A model generated the notes under the pieces. The model was not told the origin of the DNA. It ran no database searches and saw only the letters and a program-made list of their open reading frames with translations. Shown in pieces: positions 16,700 through 26,132 of a stretch of 39,517 bases of DNA (positions are counted from its first letter, which is position 1; each line of letters begins with the position of its first letter). The position numbers and the translations under genes are program-made. This DNA comes from Piscirickettsiaceae bacterium NZ-RLO1 (GTDB taxonomy: Bacteria > Pseudomonadota > Gammaproteobacteria > Piscirickettsiales > Piscirickettsiaceae), in contig LVCQ01000013.1 of the NCBI GenBank assembly GCA_001644975.1, positions 1-39,517 on the forward strand, written 5' to 3'.

Positions 16700-17851
16700 A
16701 TGAATCAAGAACAAGCAGCCTGTATTGCACTTTATCACACCCGGCACATCGGCCCACAGCGACTTTATCGCCTGCTCGAACACTTTCAAACTGCCCGTGC
16801 TATTCTAGCTAGCTCAGTCGATGAGCTACGATCCCTCAATTTTTCTAAAGCACTTATTCAGGCCATATTAAACCCCAATTGGCGCATGGCCGATAAAGCA
16901 GCAACCTGGTTGCTTGAACCTAGCCATCATATTGTTTTTTTCAATGAACCAAACTACCCAATACAGCTAAGCCATATCAATACGCCGCCAGCATTGCTTT
17001 ACATCATCGGCAACCCTGAACTATTGCATAAGCCGCAGCTAGCCATGGTCGGCACACGCAAACCCACACCCTCCGGTCAAGAAGCAGCCTATCAATTCGC
17101 CTATGAAGCTGCTTATCATCAACTGTGCATTACCAGCGGCCTTGCCATCGGCATTGATACTATCAGCCATCAAACCATCATCGACAACCAAGGTCAGACT
17201 GTTGCGGTCCTCGGTTGTGGTGTTGATACAATTTACCCTGCACAAAATAACAAGCTCTACCAACGCATCAGTGAACACGGGGCTCTGGTCTCTGAGTTTG
17301 CCTTAGGTGCACAACCGACCGCTCGTCATTTCCCTCAACGTAATCGTATTATTGCCGGGTTAAGCCTTGGCACGCTCGTCGTTGAAGCGGCAGTGAAAAG
17401 CGGCTCTTTAATCACTGCCCAATACACCATTGAAGCCAACCGCGATGTGTTTGCTATACCTGGCTCTATTCATAACGAGCAAGCACGCGGCTGCCATGCA
17501 CTGATTAAACAAGGCGCGACCTTGGTTGAGAACTTTGCAGATATTGCAACACAGCTGCAAACTAACCATTTTACTTATTGTGACAACCCTACGCTCACAA
17601 CGCCACGGCCCTCAATCACACAGGAGCACTGTCAACCACAACAACCTACTCTTGATTTAACAGAAATTGACCCCACCTCTGTCTGCATGTTAGAACATTT
17701 AAGTTTCGAGGCAACAGCAGTCGATCAGCTAGTTGAAAGCACCGGACTAGCTGTGGAGGTCATTTCCTCAGCGCTATTGAATTTAGAACTTGCCGGGTAC
17801 ATCGCAACCATACCTGGCGGCTATATAAGAACTAAGGGGAAGCGACGATGA
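16700..17851 (+). CDS. dprA: DNA-processing protein DprA (Smf)
   Basis: Binds incoming single-stranded DNA and loads RecA during natural transformation. At 383 residues it is full length. It has an N-terminal SAM-like helical region (to ~80), a Rossmann-fold core with SGLAIGIDTISHQ, VLGCGVDTIYPAQN and FPQRNRIIAGLSLGTLVVEAA (~212-232), then SGSLITAQYTIEANRDVFAIPGS. The C-terminal winged helix (~320-383) is also present. A GGAGG ribosome site precedes the ATG. The gene overlaps smg by 4 nt. Whether the organism is competent cannot be told from this gene alone, since DprA is widespread. Confidence 0.95.
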   Translation: MNQEQAACIALYHTRHIGPQRLYRLLEHFQTARAILASSVDELRSLNFSKALIQAILNPNWRMADKAATWLLEPSHHIVFFNEPNYPIQLSHINTPPALLYIIGNPELLHKPQLAMVGTRKPTPSGQEAAYQFAYEAAYHQLCITSGLAIGIDTISHQTIIDNQGQTVAVLGCGVDTIYPAQNNKLYQRISEHGALVSEFALGAQPTARHFPQRNRIIAGLSLGTLVVEAAVKSGSLITAQYTIEANRDVFAIPGSIHNEQARGCHALIKQGATLVENFADIATQLQTNHFTYCDNPTLTTPRPSITQEHCQPQQPTLDLTEIDPTSVCMLEHLSFEATAVDQLVESTGLAVEVISSALLNLELAGYIATIPGGYIRTKGKRR

Positions 17852-18327
17852 TAAAAGAAAGTGTACTTGATGTTTTGATGTATTTATTTGATCAAAACAG
17901 TGAAACAGAACAGCCTCTTAGCTCAGACCAAGCCGCTTTAAGTGCAGAGCTAGAAAAAGCCGGCTTTGCTAAAGATGAAGTCGAACGCGCCTTTCATTGG
18001 TTAGAAGGACTCGTTGACACGAGCCAACGACCCAAGCACTTTGAACCCTCAATGACAACCCGCGCCTTCGCTGCAAAAGAGCTCAGTGTCATTGGTTCAG
18101 AGCACCTAAGTTATATTCTCTACCTCGAGCACATCGGCATACTCAATGTCGAATTGCGAGAATTGGTCATCGATCGTATCATGGCACTTGGCATCGATGA
18201 GATTGATCTAAGCCATGTCAAATGGGTGGCATTGATGGTACTTAACAACCATTATGAGGACGGTTTTGAGACCGAATGGTTCGAGGAAATGATCTTAACC
18301 GACCCTAAAACTGAAGTGCAACACTAA
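17848..18327 (+). CDS. smg: Smg family protein (DUF494)
   Basis: A 159-residue acidic cytoplasmic protein of the Smg/DUF494 family, which lies beside dprA in many gammaproteobacteria. The family pattern is visible in KESVLDVLMYLFDQ at the start, EKAGFAKDEVERAFHWLEGL (~35-55) and the C-terminal KWVALMVLNN. Its function is not established. It is coupled to dprA by an ATGA overlap. Confidence 0.9.
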   Translation: MIKESVLDVLMYLFDQNSETEQPLSSDQAALSAELEKAGFAKDEVERAFHWLEGLVDTSQRPKHFEPSMTTRAFAAKELSVIGSEHLSYILYLEHIGILNVELRELVIDRIMALGIDEIDLSHVKWVALMVLNNHYEDGFETEWFEEMILTDPKTEVQH

Positions 18328-18358
18328 ATAATCAACGAACTTAGTACTTGTATAAATT

Positions 18359-18396
18359 TTGATAAAGTTGTAAGTTTGCGCTTTAAATAATATAGA
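18359..18396 (+). promoter_or_regulatory. Probable topA promoter region
   Basis: TTGTAA (18368-18373) and TATAGA (18391-18396) are spaced by 17 nt. A second overlapping pair, TTGATA (18359-18364) and TTTAAA (18382-18387), also has 17 nt. Both lie about 80-110 bp before the topA ATG. Motif match only. Confidence 0.5.
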
Positions 18397-18474
18397 TATA
18401 GAGATCGCCATGACAAAGATCATGACGAACGCATTCATAACCGTTTTTAGATACAGAGATAACCGATTGCAATC

Positions 18475-20803
18475 ATGGGTAACAAATTAGTCATTGTCGA
18501 GTCTCCCGCTAAGGGAAAAACCATCAATAAGTATCTAGGCAAAGATTTCCAGGTCATGGCGTCCTATGGCCATGTCCGCGATCTACTGCCTAAAGAAGGT
18601 GCTGTACAGCCTGAACACGATTTTTCTATGACGTACCAGCTTACTGAGCGCGGTGAAAAAAGCATCAATGATATTGTTAAGGCTTTGCGTCAATCCACTG
18701 ATCTTTATCTAGCATCAGACCCTGATCGCGAAGGTGAAGCTATTGCTTGGCACCTGCTCGAAGAGCTTAAAGCACGCGGTGAGCTCGAAGATAAAAATGT
18801 CCACCGTGTCGTCTTTTATGAAATTACTGAACGCGCGGTTCAAGACGCGATTAATAACCCACGTGAAGTGGCTATGGCACTAGTCGATGCGCAACAAGCA
18901 CGCCGCGCCCTTGACTACCTCGTCGGTTTTAACCTCTCACCCCTGTTATGGAAAAAAAATCCGCCGCGGCCTCTCTGCAGGACGAGTACAAAGCCCAGCC
19001 TTACGCATGATTGTTGAGCGTGAGCAAGAGATTCAAGCCTTTAAAGCAAAGGAATATTGGACGATCACCTCTGACCTCATGCATGATCAACAAGCATTTT
19101 CAGCCAAGTTAACCTTGCATAACAATGAAAAAGTAAAACAATTTACCTTTACTAACGAAAAATCAGCAACTAAAGCACAAAAAACGCTGATAAAAAAAGC
19201 GAATAATATACTGACAGTTGTCAACGTTGAAAAGAAACAACGGAAACGTAATCCAGCTGCGCCTTTTACAACCTCAACCTTACAGCAAGAAGCTGTACGT
19301 AAACTCGGCTTCTCCGCTCAGCGCACCATGCGCACTGCCCAGCAATTATACGAAGGAATCGAAACTGGGGATGGCACCGTCGGTTTAATTACCTATATGC
19401 GTACAGACTCCGTGCATTTAGCGGATGAAGCGATTACAGAGTTGCGTGAACTGATTGTCGACCGCTACAGTCCAGAGGCTTTGCCAAAGTCACCACGGAC
19501 ATTTAAGTCCAAAGCAAAAAATGCGCAAGAGGCTCACGAAGCTGTCCGCCCAACCTCATGCATGCGCCTGCCTAAAGAACTGAAGCCGCATTTATCCACT
19601 GATCAATTTAAGCTCTATGAGCTGATCTGGAAGCGTACAGTGGCCTGCCAAATGCAACACGCTCTTATTAATACTGTAGCTGTTGATCTAGCGTGCGGTG
19701 ATGAAAAACATCTATTTCGTGCTAATGGTTCGCAAGTTGCCAAACCTGGCTTCTTATCCGTCTACGAAGAAAGCAAAGACGATGATAAAGAAGATGACGA
19801 CAAGCGCTGGCTACCAATAATGAAAACAGGTGAGTTAATTCAGCTACTCGAGATTAAAGCCGATCAACACTTTACTGAGCCACCGCCACGCTATACTGAA
19901 GCAACACTGATTAAGACACTAGAAGAACATGGCATTGGTCGGCCTTCCACCTATACGGCCATTTTATCTACGCTACAGCAACGTGAATATATCGAACTTG
20001 ATAAAAAACGTTTTCAACCGACAGATGTTGGCAATGTCGTCAATAAATTCTTGACAAAGTACTTTGAAAAGTACGTAGATTATGAATTTACCGCCCATCT
20101 GGAAGATGATCTTGATGCGATTTCACGGGGTGAAAAGCAATGGAAACCGCTGATGCATGATTTTTGGAGCCCGTTCCAAGATCAAGTCAAAACCATTGAT
20201 GAAACCGTCCAACGTAAAGATGTTACCCAAGAAGAGCTGGATGAAGACTGTCCAAAATGCAGTGCGAAACTTTCCGAACGCCTTGGCCGACGTGGTAAAT
20301 TTATTGGCTGTACCAATTATCCAGAATGTGACTATACTCGCAGCCTTGATGGTGAAGAACAAGCAGCCCCTGAAAAAGTAGACGACCGTCAATGTCCAAA
20401 GTGCGACAGTGATCTTTACATTCGTCAAGGTCGTTATGGCAAGTTTATCGGCTGTAGTAATTATCCAAAATGCAAATTTATTGAGCCCTTAGAAAAGCCC
20501 ACTGAAACAGGTGTTGAGTGTCCAGAGTGCAAGCAAAGCCATTTAGTTCAGCGCCGTTCACGCTACGGTAAAATATTTTACTCCTGCAATCGCTACCCGG
20601 ATTGTAAATATGCAGTTTGGAATGAACCTTTAAAAGAAAGTTGCCCAACCTGCCAATGGCCCATTTTAACGATTAAAACAACAAAACGTTGGGGCACCGA
20701 AAAAGTCTGCCCACAAAAAGAGTGCGGCTTTAAAGCCCCTTACGAACTGCCCGAGTCAGAACAAACAGAACAGCAAAAGCAAAGCACAGAAGAAAAAAAA
20801 TAA
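18475..20803 (+). CDS. topA: DNA topoisomerase I, reading frame broken by one extra A at an 8-A run
   Basis: The type IA topoisomerase that relaxes negative supercoils. Frame 1 (18475-~18959) has the TOPRIM domain: VIVESPAKGKT, then SDPDREGEAIAWH. It ends LSPLLWKK and then leaves the family pattern, stopping at 19015-19017. The second frame (open from 18887, homologous from ~18960 to 20803) continues exactly with IRRGLSAGRVQS. It carries the active-site Tyr in TYMRTDS and four C-terminal zinc-ribbon units (the first CPKC...CTNYPEC). With seven instead of eight A (18952-18959), one 775-residue protein results. Because TopA is normally needed for growth, a sequencing error or productive slippage is likelier than a dead gene. 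Confidence 0.9.
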
Positions 20804-20804
20804 G

Positions 20805-21374
20805 GTGAATAAAAAAGAAGTAAGCTCAAGTCTCTCTAAGGCCGCACAATGTATCCAGCAAGGTGGTATCATTGCGCTGCCAACAGAGGGCATCATGGGC
20901 TTAAGTTGTGACCCACACAATGATACTGCAATCAAACGTCTCCTAGCTATAAAACAGCGCCCAGAGCATAAAGGTCTTATTCTAGTTGCGGCGGACTTAA
21001 CCCAGCTTCGGCCATTTATTCAGCGCTTAAGTGTTGAGCTACTTGATAAGCTGACAGCGATACGCAAACAACCTACCACCTGGATCACGCCAGCACACCC
21101 AGAAACCTCTAAACTGATCACTGGAAATTTTAGTGGTGTCGCCGTGCGCTTAACCACGCACCCACTGGTTAAAGCGCTGTGCTTAGCGTGCGGCCATGCC
21201 TTAATTTCAACCAGCGCCAATATCAGTACTGAGCCTAACACACGGAATTTAGCGACGCTAAATCCAGCACTCTCCGCACAACTTGATTATTTGCTCGACG
21301 GTCAAGTTGGCACACACCAAGGCCCTTCTGAAATTCGCGACTTATTGACCGACACGATTCTACGACAAGGCTAA
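20805..21374 (+). CDS. tsaC: L-threonylcarbamoyladenylate synthase (TsaC/YrdC type)
   Basis: Makes threonylcarbamoyl-AMP for the t6A37 modification of ANN-reading tRNAs. At 189 residues it has the short, Sua5-domain-free YrdC form. The family landmarks are [18 protein letters not shown] (residues ~20-37), the KxR-type [13 protein letters not shown] (~48-60) and the ATP-binding STSANIS (~132-138). It starts with GTG one base after the topA stop, so it is almost certainly translated from the same message. hemF follows 4 bp later. Confidence 0.93.
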   Translation: MNKKEVSSSLSKAAQCIQQGGIIALPTEGIMGLSCDPHNDTAIKRLLAIKQRPEHKGLILVAADLTQLRPFIQRLSVELLDKLTAIRKQPTTWITPAHPETSKLITGNFSGVAVRLTTHPLVKALCLACGHALISTSANISTEPNTRNLATLNPALSAQLDYLLDGQVGTHQGPSEIRDLLTDTILRQG

Positions 21375-21378
21375 TTTT

Positions 21379-22278
21379 ATGCAAATCACACCTGTTAAAG
21401 ATTTCCTTATGCAGTTACAAGATGATATCTGCGGCCAAATCACTGAACTCGATGGCAAACAGTTTGCCGAAGATCACTGGCAACATGATAGTGGTGGTGG
21501 TGGCCGTACGCGTATTTTGCAAGGTAATATTATTGAAAAAGGCGGAGTGAATTTTTCTCACGTCCAAGGCACAACCTTACCCGATACCATACTCAAACGC
21601 CTTCCAGAACTTATCGATTATCACTTTGAGGCCATGGGCGTATCCATTGTCATGCATCCGGATAATCCCTATATTCCAACCTCTCATTTTAATATCCGTT
21701 TTTTCAATGCAAGTTCTCCCGGTAAAAAAGATATCTGGTGGTTTGGTGGTGGCTTTGACCTAACACCATATTATGGCTTTGATGAAGACTGCAAACACTG
21801 GCATCAGGTCGCCGCCAAGGCCTGCGCGCCTTATGGAGTAGAGGTCTATGCGCGCTTTAAACAAGAATGTGATGATTATTTCTATTTAAAACACCGCAAT
21901 GAAGCCCGCGGTATCGGCGGTCTGTTCTTTGATGAACTCAATGCGTGGGGATTTGATCAATGCTTCGCTTTTCTACAAGACATAGGCCATGCCTATACTC
22001 AGGCCTATTTACCCATTGTAGCGCGCCGCCAACATACTCCCTATACAGCGGCTGAAAAGCAATTTCAAAAATATCGTCGTGGCCGTTATGTAGAATTTAA
22101 TCTTGTCTACGACCGTGGCACCTTATTTGGCTTACAGACAGGTGGCCGCACTGAATCAATTCTGATGTCACTGCCGCCTGAAGTTTGCTGGGACTATAAC
22201 TGGGATCCACAACCTGGCTCTAAAGAAGCAGCATTATATAGCCATTACTTAAAGCCCCGTGACTGGTTGGCAGAATAG
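21379..22278 (+). CDS. hemF: Oxygen-dependent coproporphyrinogen III oxidase
   Basis: Oxidatively decarboxylates coproporphyrinogen III to protoporphyrinogen IX in heme synthesis, using O2. At 299 residues it has the same length as E. coli HemF. Signatures include the N-terminal [24 protein letters not shown], the [23 protein letters not shown] block (~121-143), [14 protein letters not shown] and the C-terminal [22 protein letters not shown]. Together with cyoE, which uses heme B, it fits aerobic heme-dependent respiration. Confidence 0.97.
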   Translation: MQITPVKDFLMQLQDDICGQITELDGKQFAEDHWQHDSGGGGRTRILQGNIIEKGGVNFSHVQGTTLPDTILKRLPELIDYHFEAMGVSIVMHPDNPYIPTSHFNIRFFNASSPGKKDIWWFGGGFDLTPYYGFDEDCKHWHQVAAKACAPYGVEVYARFKQECDDYFYLKHRNEARGIGGLFFDELNAWGFDQCFAFLQDIGHAYTQAYLPIVARRQHTPYTAAEKQFQKYRRGRYVEFNLVYDRGTLFGLQTGGRTESILMSLPPEVCWDYNWDPQPGSKEAALYSHYLKPRDWLAE

Positions 22279-22350
22279 TTCAATTTATTTTAAGCTAAGA
22301 GTTAAGAGTCGCGCAATCAACCAAATACCAAGACCTAAGGATGGGTTTTC

Positions 22351-22929
22351 TTGTATCAAGCTTTCACTTTATTAATGACTATTGCCAGTATTTTGCTAAG
22401 TGGCTGTATATCTCACTATAGCTATTATACCCCTCGCCCCAATGGTCAAAATCAATGTGGCATTCTTGCTGACAACGAATCGGTCTATATAGGCACCGCT
22501 CAGGACTTTTACCTAGAGAACAAATATTATACTAATAGCGGCAACCAAATTAGCCAATTATTACTTGAAACAATGAATAAATATACAACTCATATCAAAC
22601 GCAGTAAAAACCATGTAACGATGCAGCAAGGCCTCATCCAAGCACGCAATCAAGCTTATTCTATATACATTTATCCTACAATTATCAGCTGGCAACGTCC
22701 CATGCCTACAATCAGCTGGTTAATCGATCATAGTGAAGTGCGCTTAAGCTTATATAATGTCAACTCTGGCACATTACTTAATGATGTCATCATTCGCGCT
22801 GATCAGCCAATTGCCAGCCAATGGTTTGAAAAAAATGCTGAACGCTTAGAATTTGCGTTTAGCAAAGTCATTGCGCACTGGTATGCCTGCCAGAAAAATC
22901 AGATGAATATTATTAATCCAACAGATTAA
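22351..22929 (+). CDS. Putative lipoprotein, DUF4823-like
   Basis: A 192-residue protein with an N-terminal hydrophobic segment and a lipobox LLSGC (Cys18 counted from the TTG start), so it is probably a lipid-anchored envelope protein. The body has a YIGTAQDFYLENKYYTNSGNQISQLLLETM stretch, an ARNQAYSIYIYPTIISWQ core and VRLSLYNVNSGTLLNDVII. These resemble my memory of the DUF4823 lipoprotein domain, whose function is unknown. The start is unsure: the TTG at 22351 has an AAGGAT ribosome site; an in-frame ATG at 22375 would leave a very short leader. It replaces the aroE often found after hemF in related gene orders. Confidence 0.7.
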   Translation: MYQAFTLLMTIASILLSGCISHYSYYTPRPNGQNQCGILADNESVYIGTAQDFYLENKYYTNSGNQISQLLLETMNKYTTHIKRSKNHVTMQQGLIQARNQAYSIYIYPTIISWQRPMPTISWLIDHSEVRLSLYNVNSGTLLNDVIIRADQPIASQWFEKNAERLEFAFSKVIAHWYACQKNQMNIINPTD

Positions 22930-23068
22930 AAGCCATAAAAAAAATAAAAATTTACTTACCAATAGCCAATTACTCCCCTTATTAGGAAGTTTTATTTGTG
23001 CTCTATTCAATACAAATCGCCATTAAAAAAATAAAATGCAAACAAATATTTACATAAAACAAAAAAAC

Positions 23069-23110
23069 ATTAACCTTTCGCAACTAGAAAATCTTCACAT
23101 AAAGGTTAAT
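23069..23110. repeat. 10-bp perfect inverted repeat before an orphan gene
   Basis: ATTAACCTTT (23069-23078) and AAAGGTTAAT (23101-23110) are exact reverse complements with a 22-nt spacer. They lie about 100 bp before the ATG of the 367-residue hypothetical gene. A poor promoter-like pair (TTGTAA at 23114, TATAGT at 23135, spacing 15) follows directly. It may be an operator for that gene. Confidence 0.4.
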
Positions 23111-23209
23111 ATATTGTAAATGGTCAAGAATTTTTATAGTCACCTTAAAAACTGGAGCATCTATTTAAATTAGATTTATACAACTCTCTTTAAGGATAAG
23201 GAAAAGCCA

Positions 23210-24313
23210 ATGCCAAGAGATTCAATAGGGTTTAGCCAAGCATCTTTAAAAAGACTAGCTCTAACAGATTTAAAAGAGCTAGAAGAACAATTAAGCCGTT
23301 CAAAAAAGAAGCTATTAACAAGCCAAAAAAACTTAAAACATTTAAAAATCATGGCTTTCAATCCAGATCAACTAAGATCGATCAACGGGAAATTACATCG
23401 CTTAAAGGCTAGACAGAAGAAAACAGAAATAGAATTAACACAAAGATTAAAAGCAATCAGGTTAGAAATATTAATTAAAGAATTTGATAAAGAGCTAGAG
23501 TGCCAACCCACTGCTATTGAGACAGCAGATAAAGAACAAGATCATTTACAAACTGAAGAAACAGCAACACAACATCACCTTAGAAAGCTAGAAAACTATA
23601 GTCCTGAATTTCGTCAAGCTTATACTATTTTATGCCGACATCACCTTGAAAAAAAAATTTTTGGGGAATTAATTACATCTGAACAAATTGGAGACAAAAA
23701 ACTTTTTGCTGCTATCTGTGATTTAGAAAAAGCAGGAACATTATCTATTTTAAATTTGAGCCTCATCACTGCACTAAGCTGTGACAATCCTCAACAAAAA
23801 GCTGCCAACATAGTACATTGTGACCAAGCCTTGGTAGAAGTTGTTGAACAAGCGCGCAAATATAAAGAGCTATATACAAATGAATATAGAGAAATTGTCT
23901 TTAATAGCCCTGACGGCCTTGAAGAAAGCTCTTCTCAACTATCCAGGCTTTGCATATTAGAGCAAAAAGTCATAGCACTAAAGATGATAATACAAAAAGC
24001 AACTGACCCATCAAAAGACACGCAGCAAAAGTTACTCGACACCTATCAATTTGTTCACGAACCAGAAGTAGAAGTATTATGTGAAAATGACAACTCACAT
24101 ATAGGGAAAAAATTCCTTAATTCTTGTCGAGAAAAATTAAGAAATACCATCAAATGGGTTGGCAATAGGTTCAGCAACACACTAGATTGTACCCACTTAT
24201 TCAAGGCTAAAGGAAAAGATGTTTTATTGCATACCAGAAAAGTACTCACCCCTTCAAAAACCTGTTTGATCAACAGCAGGACCAAATTTTACCACAGAGT
24301 CAGGCCTTACTAG
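23210..24313 (+). CDS. Hypothetical helical/coiled-coil protein, 367 aa
   Basis: Not recognised. A soluble, highly charged protein. Residues ~15-110 are almost continuous charged helix with Leu spacing suited to coiled coil (TDLKELEEQLSRSKKKLLTS, then KLHRLKARQKKTEIELTQRL). Residues ~110-270 are a mixed helical region with several Cys and His. The last ~100 residues are basic, with RTKFYHRVRPY at the end. There is no signal peptide or membrane helix. AAGGATAAGGA precedes the ATG as ribosome site. The base composition is more AT-rich than the housekeeping block, so it may be acquired. It ends 28 bp from the convergent neighbour. A secreted-effector role is possible but unsupported by any recognised domain. 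Confidence 0.7.
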   Translation: MPRDSIGFSQASLKRLALTDLKELEEQLSRSKKKLLTSQKNLKHLKIMAFNPDQLRSINGKLHRLKARQKKTEIELTQRLKAIRLEILIKEFDKELECQPTAIETADKEQDHLQTEETATQHHLRKLENYSPEFRQAYTILCRHHLEKKIFGELITSEQIGDKKLFAAICDLEKAGTLSILNLSLITALSCDNPQQKAANIVHCDQALVEVVEQARKYKELYTNEYREIVFNSPDGLEESSSQLSRLCILEQKVIALKMIIQKATDPSKDTQQKLLDTYQFVHEPEVEVLCENDNSHIGKKFLNSCREKLRNTIKWVGNRFSNTLDCTHLFKAKGKDVLLHTRKVLTPSKTCLINSRTKFYHRVRPY

Positions 24314-24341
24314 GATTATAATCAAGAGAATACTAGCAGCC

Positions 24342-24836
24342 TTAACAATCAAAACTATTACTGCTCTCTTGTTGTGAGCTTACTTGCTGAGCCACATCTG
24401 CTATTTGATCAGCCGTAACTTGGTCTTTAATAATTGTTGCTATCCCTGGCTGCTCTTTGTGTGCAACCAATGGTATACCCATCTGTTCTAGAACAATAGG
24501 AAGATGCTGCTCAACATTTTTAATTAACTTTACAACATCATGATTATACTCTTCACCAAAACGAGAGGAACTTAAAGTACTCGCTCTCCCGATAAACTGC
24601 AGTAACAAAGCAATCCTATGTCGTGCATCAACAAGCGATGACTCAGACCAAATATTGTTAATACTGCTAAGAACTGCACGAGAGGTCATACCATCACGTG
24701 GAGTAGCCATTAGCAGCGTATCTAACCAAACCTTTTGCTCTTCATCCATATCGCCTCGAGAAAAATTTAATCGATTAAGTTGATCTTGCAATTTTCCAAT
24801 TATTTTTTTATCAATCAATGGAGTAAAATTAGGCAT
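24342..24836 (-). CDS. Hypothetical protein, 164 aa
   Basis: Not recognised. A soluble, mostly helical protein; a central segment (AVLSSINNIWSESSLVDARHRIALLLQFIGRAS) and a final Gln/Ser-rich tail (VAQQVSSQQESSNSF) stand out. I chose the ATG at 24836 because AAGGAAGGA lies directly before it. The longer frame from 24866 adds ten residues upstream of that ribosome site. It is convergent with the coiled-coil gene and similarly AT-rich. No function is assigned. Confidence 0.65.
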   Translation of the reverse strand: MPNFTPLIDKKIIGKLQDQLNRLNFSRGDMDEEQKVWLDTLLMATPRDGMTSRAVLSSINNIWSESSLVDARHRIALLLQFIGRASTLSSSRFGEEYNHDVVKLIKNVEQHLPIVLEQMGIPLVAHKEQPGIATIIKDQVTADQIADVAQQVSSQQESSNSFDC

Positions 24837-25011
24837 ATTATCCTTCCTTATATTTTTAAAAATCACTTTAATTTTCCGTTACAAAACTAATGACTACTCT
24901 ACAACAAGTAAGTACAGCTGATAATTAGTAAAACCTAAAAAAATGTATTAGTTGTGTATGTTTCTTGTTAATTTCCATTTCTAAGATAAATCTAGACCCT
25001 CTAGGGAAAAA

Positions 25012-25029
25012 GTTTAAAGCGCTTTAAAC
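25012..25029. promoter_or_regulatory. 18-bp perfect palindrome, candidate operator
   Basis: GTTTAAAGCGCTTTAAAC is self-complementary over all 18 bp and lies directly before the -35 element of the SDR promoter. This is the size and position of a dimeric repressor or activator site. No regulator gene is adjacent. Confidence 0.5.
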
Positions 25030-25033
25030 CCTA

Positions 25034-25063
25034 TGACAATCACTCAAAATAAAGTGCTATAAT
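25034..25063 (+). promoter_or_regulatory. Probable sigma70 promoter of the SDR gene
   Basis: TGACAA (25034-25039) and a perfect TATAAT (25058-25063) with 18 nt between them, ending 29 bp before the SDR ATG. The palindrome at 25012-25029 sits 4 bp upstream of the -35. Confidence 0.6.
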
Positions 25064-25092
25064 AAGCAACTTATAATATAAGAGTTTAAGTT

Positions 25093-25866
25093 ATGTATAC
25101 TATCTGTATTACTGGAGCAAGTAATGGCATAGGTGAAGCTTTAGCCTATAGCTATGCAAGGCCAGATAACCACCTGATATTAATCGCACGTAATGCAGAG
25201 CGTCTAGAGCAAGTTAAAGCTCAGTGCGAAAAATACGGGGCAAAAACAACAATTGCAATTATCAATGTATGTAACCATCAAGCACTACATGACTTTTTAA
25301 TCGCTATTGACAATCAAGATCCAATTCATCTTGTCATTGCCAATGCTGGGCCCTCTCTTAAGCAACTCACACATGAAACAACCAATTATTTTTCAGCACA
25401 GCGCCTTATGGTTGATACCCACATTAATGGCACATTTAACAGTATTTACCCACTTATTCAACGCATGCAGCAACGGCGCTCTGGCCAAATTGCTATTATG
25501 AGTTCAATGAATGCAAAAATATTCCTCCCGGGTCGCAGTATTTATGGTGCAGTGAAGGCTGCGTTATTACACTTTGGCTTAGCTTTACGCCAACAGCTTA
25601 AAAGTGACAACATTCAAGTAAATGTTATTTGTCCAGGCTGGGTAAAAACACCTCGTACAGATCTTAATCAATTCTCAATGCCCTTTAAAATATCGGCTAA
25701 AAAAGCGGCATCCATGATTAAGAAAGGCCTTATTAAAAATAAAGCAGTCATTCAGTTTCCCTGGCAACTTTCCTTAATCACTGGAATATACAGCTATTTA
25801 CCACTAAAAATAAAAGAGTGGGTTAGCCAAAAATTATATTTTACAAATTCAAAAGACAATGACTAA
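25093..25866 (+). CDS. Short-chain dehydrogenase/reductase (SDR)
   Basis: An NAD(P)-dependent oxidoreductase of the classical SDR family, 257 residues. The cofactor motif is TGASNGIG (7-14), the NAG motif is at 84-86, and the catalytic set is Ser137/138, Tyr151 and Lys155 (YGAVK). The PGWVKTP segment follows. After the core, the C-terminus (FPWQLSLITGIYSYLPLKIKEWV) is hydrophobic and could touch the membrane. The substrate is unknown. It is monocistronic, with its own promoter and a palindromic candidate operator. Confidence 0.9.
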   Translation: MYTICITGASNGIGEALAYSYARPDNHLILIARNAERLEQVKAQCEKYGAKTTIAIINVCNHQALHDFLIAIDNQDPIHLVIANAGPSLKQLTHETTNYFSAQRLMVDTHINGTFNSIYPLIQRMQQRRSGQIAIMSSMNAKIFLPGRSIYGAVKAALLHFGLALRQQLKSDNIQVNVICPGWVKTPRTDLNQFSMPFKISAKKAASMIKKGLIKNKAVIQFPWQLSLITGIYSYLPLKIKEWVSQKLYFTNSKDND

Positions 25867-26106
25867 GAAGAGTTTACTATTTTTTGACATTAAACTAATA
25901 TTATACTGTGTTGATAAAATAACAAACTCCAACTTTTCCTAAAAAACATTCCTCAGATAAAAAATAAATAAAAGACATTGCTTAAATATACAGTTTCACC
26001 AAAATCTTTAATATTAACTAACCACTATCTAAATTTATTAACCAACTCCAGCTGTTCACCAAAATTTTCAAAGTATTCCTAATAGAAAATAGGTAATACT
26101 CACCAA

Positions 26107-26132
26107 GTTAGATCAAAGATGTTTGATCCAAC
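26107..26132. repeat. Imperfect hairpin
   Basis: GTTAGATCAAA (26107-26117) and TTTGATCCAAC (26122-26132) pair with one mismatch around a 4-nt loop. There is no T-run. It lies about 240 bp after the SDR stop. Confidence 0.35.
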
